The notes beneath the pieces were generated by a model. The model saw nothing but the letters and a program-made list of their open reading frames with translations. It was not told where the DNA came from and did not search any database. Source: Leptospira saintgironsiae (GTDB lineage: Bacteria > Spirochaetota > Leptospiria > Leptospirales > Leptospiraceae). Taken from it: a stretch of 64,000 nt of DNA. Positions 62,203 to 64,000 of this stretch are shown here, one piece after another. The stretch's first letter is position 1; every line of letters begins with the position of its first letter. Position numbers and translations under genes: made by a program. Location: the NCBI RefSeq assembly GCF_002811765.1, contig NZ_NPDR01000005.1:186001-250000 (forward strand), in the 5' to 3' direction.

Positions 62203-64000
62203 TTTTCAACTTACGCGAGGATTCCTCGCTGATATATTCTTTATGTATTTTATACTCAGGCACGAGCGTTTTAAAAGAAGAGAAAATCTCATCTTCTCGA
62301 TCTGATTTAGCTGCTTCTAATAAAGAGTTAAATCTGGCCTGGAAGCTGCTAGGATCTCCTTCCTCTAAGGGGGCTGCAATCCTGATTTTTGGATGATGTG
62401 TTTTTTTGATCCCTTCTAGATCTAACAGCAGTTCTTCGAACAATTTTTCTCCAGGTCTTAAACCTGTGAACACGATTGGAATATCTGTATAAGGCCTGAA
62501 TCCTGAAAGTCGGATCATATCTTCTGCAAGATTTAGGATGCGGATCGGTTCTCCCATATCGAGTAGAAAAATTTCTTCCTTCTCTCCCATAGCTGCTGCT
62601 TGCAAAACCAATTGTGTTGCTTCTGGGATTGTCATAAAATAACGGATAATATCAGGATGGGTCACAGTCACTGGGCCACCGTTACTGATCTGTTCTCTAA
62701 ATCTAGGAATAACTGAACCACTGGAGCCTAACACGTTACCGAATCTTACTGTGATAAATTTGGTTTTGGTTCCTTGGGAGATTGCTTGCAGATATAATTC
62801 TGCAACTCTCTTGGAAGCACCCATTATGTTTACTGGATTGACTGCCTTGTCTGTGGAAATTAAAACAAAACGTTCGGTCCCATAAATTCTAGAAATATCC
62901 GCTAAGTTCTTAGTTCCTAGTACATTATTTAAAACTGCTTCGGATGGATTGATCTCCATCATGGGCACATGTTTATAAGCTGCAGAATGAAATACAACTT
63001 GGGGACGGTCCGATTCAAAAACAGAACCAATTCTAAGTGGATTTTTAATATCTGCGATCACTGCTCTAAATTGGATCCCGCTATCTTTAAAAACTTTTCT
63101 AAGTTCGTAATCTATCTCGTATAGAGGAGTTTCTGCAGAATCGAGTAGGATCATTTTTGCTGGATGAAATACCGCAACTTGTCTGCACAATTCGCTTCCG
63201 ATGGATCCGCCTGCTCCAGAGATCAGCACAGTTTTACCTGCGATATAAGAACGAATGGATTCTATTTCCAGATCTACAACTGGGCGACCTAGTACGTCTT
63301 CTACCCGGATCTCCCTTAATTGTTGTACTTTTGGCGGATCGAAAAATAAAGAACCCAAAGAGGGAAGGATCTTAAAATCCACATTTTCAGATTCGAAACT
63401 TTTGATAAGTTTACCGATCTGTTTTCCGTCCGGATTGCTAAACGCGATCAGTACCTTTTTGATTTCTAGAGAACGGATCAGAGATTCTGCTTGGTCAATT
63501 TTTCCGAGGACTGGAACACCTTGGATATGCGCTCCAATCTTAGATTCGTCATCATCCAAAAGACCCAAGGGGAGAAGATTCAGATCATTATGCCTTCTTA
63601 ATTCTGTGAGAAGTGTAGCTCCCGTTTTTCCAGCGCCTAGGATAAGTGTGGGAATTCCTTCTCCCTGTTTTTTGCGTAGAATGTACTGATCTCTCACTAG
63701 TCTCCAGGATAGGCTGCGAATACATAAAAATCCTAAAAGGAGAAGAGTATCTATAACTGGGATCATTCTGGAAAGATGTTCAAATCCGTTATAGAATAAG
63801 AGTGCAGTATTCGAGATCAGTGAAGAAAGTACGGTAGTCTTGATAATCTCCACCAGGTCATGGATGGAAGCGTACGCCCAAATCGATCTGTAAATATTCG
63901 AAAATAGAAATACTAGAGAACGACAGACCACTACTATCAGAAGTGGAATAAAAAAGTCGTTAGGTTCCTGTAAAAATACAGTGGATTCGAAACGAATCAG
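62192..64000 (-). CDS. WbpM/CapD-like nucleotide-sugar dehydratase, truncated at window edge
   Basis: The frame is open to the window end, so the gene starts outside; the visible part runs from a membrane-like DFFIPLLIVVVCRSLVFLFSNIYRSIW helix through a first Rossmann fold (LILGAGKTGATLL), a second NAD-binding fold (VLISGAGGSIGSELC) and SDR-type catalytic elements (SAAYKHVPMM, STDKAVNPVNIMGASKR). Such proteins (4,6-dehydratase/epimerase type) act in O-antigen and capsule sugar synthesis at the membrane face. Its 3' end overlaps the SspB-like gene by 11 bp. Confidence 0.92.
   Translation of the reverse strand: MIRFESTVFLQEPNDFFIPLLIVVVCRSLVFLFSNIYRSIWAYASIHDLVEIIKTTVLSSLISNTALLFYNGFEHLSRMIPVIDTLLLLGFLCIRSLSWRLVRDQYILRKKQGEGIPTLILGAGKTGATLLTELRRHNDLNLLPLGLLDDDESKIGAHIQGVPVLGKIDQAESLIRSLEIKKVLIAFSNPDGKQIGKLIKSFESENVDFKILPSLGSLFFDPPKVQQLREIRVEDVLGRPVVDLEIESIRSYIAGKTVLISGAGGSIGSELCRQVAVFHPAKMILLDSAETPLYEIDYELRKVFKDSGIQFRAVIADIKNPLRIGSVFESDRPQVVFHSAAYKHVPMMEINPSEAVLNNVLGTKNLADISRIYGTERFVLISTDKAVNPVNIMGASKRVAELYLQAISQGTKTKFITVRFGNVLGSSGSVIPRFREQISNGGPVTVTHPDIIRYFMTIPEATQLVLQAAAMGEKEEIFLLDMGEPIRILNLAEDMIRLSGFRPYTDIPIVFTGLRPGEKLFEELLLDLEGIKKTHHPKIRIAAPLEEGDPSSFQARFNSLLEAAKSDREDEIFSSFKTLVPEYKIHKEYISEESSRKLKNDG

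Overview
The window is chromosomal DNA of a spirochaete, most probably Leptospira. G+C looks moderate (around 40 %, judged by eye), gene starts include many TTG and GTG codons, lipoproteins carry loose spirochaetal lipoboxes, and several families are typical of leptospires: a LruC-domain lipoprotein, SGNH/DUF1574-like proteins paired with MBOAT acyltransferases, many small lipoproteins, and Fur, DksA and methylmalonyl-CoA mutase variants. I cannot place the species. No rRNA, tRNA, CRISPR array, insertion sequence or prophage was seen. Both ends cut genes: a 7TM/PAS/ATPase sensor at the left and a WbpM-like sugar dehydratase at the right. Layout: 1-5264 (+) holds a signalling and metabolic group (7TM sensor, CsgG/FlgO-like lipoprotein, small secreted protein, UTP-glucose-1-phosphate uridylyltransferase, EAL-type protein). 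5265-5575 is a non-coding, repeat-bearing gap. 5576-9111 (-) has a secreted papain-like protease with fibronectin repeats, a small exported protein and a cysteine-free Sco-like protein. 9256-15231 (-) is a complete outer-membrane uptake module: three small lipoproteins, a TonB-dependent receptor, a cysteine-rich lipoprotein, ExbB, ExbD and TonB. 15464-20566 (-) is the methylmalonyl-CoA mutase operon with its MeaB chaperone. 20578-30231 is mixed housekeeping: TerC, a YhhN protein, a ferritin-like protein with a histone-H1-like tail, a class V aminotransferase, a BASS transporter, rpmG (short and easily missed), a DksA-like protein, an O-antigen-ligase-like protein, a HAD phosphatase and PrsW. 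30316-34074 has the LruC-domain lipoprotein, UbiE/MenG and a second ExbB-ExbD pair. 34079-44071 (-) is one long surface-glycan operon: GT87, GT4, two membrane proteins, then two consecutive MBOAT plus SGNH O-acylation pairs and a MazG-like enzyme. 44156-47589 (+) has queA, a Lon-like protease with a degenerate ATPase part, a small membrane protein and YbaB. 47590-50855 has lipoproteins (an M30-type metalloprotease and a leucine-rich-repeat protein). 51006-54227 (+) couples a Fur-family repressor to an SGNH protein and a GT-C membrane protein. 54535-59021 holds an RRM RNA-binding protein, a tandem of an HtrA-like protease and a homologue lacking the catalytic serine, and apt. 59124-64000 (-) holds htpX, an NCS2-type permease, an SspB-like adaptor and the truncated capD/wbpM-like gene. 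Themes are cell-envelope construction (glycan polymerisation, O-acylation, lipoproteins), TonB-type energised uptake and envelope protein quality control. The strongest candidates for something new are the ferritin-like/histone-tail fusion (22367-23104), the active/inactive HtrA tandem (55490-58480), the doubled MBOAT-SGNH cassette with a third SGNH protein coupled to a Fur regulator, and the small-lipoprotein/receptor operon.
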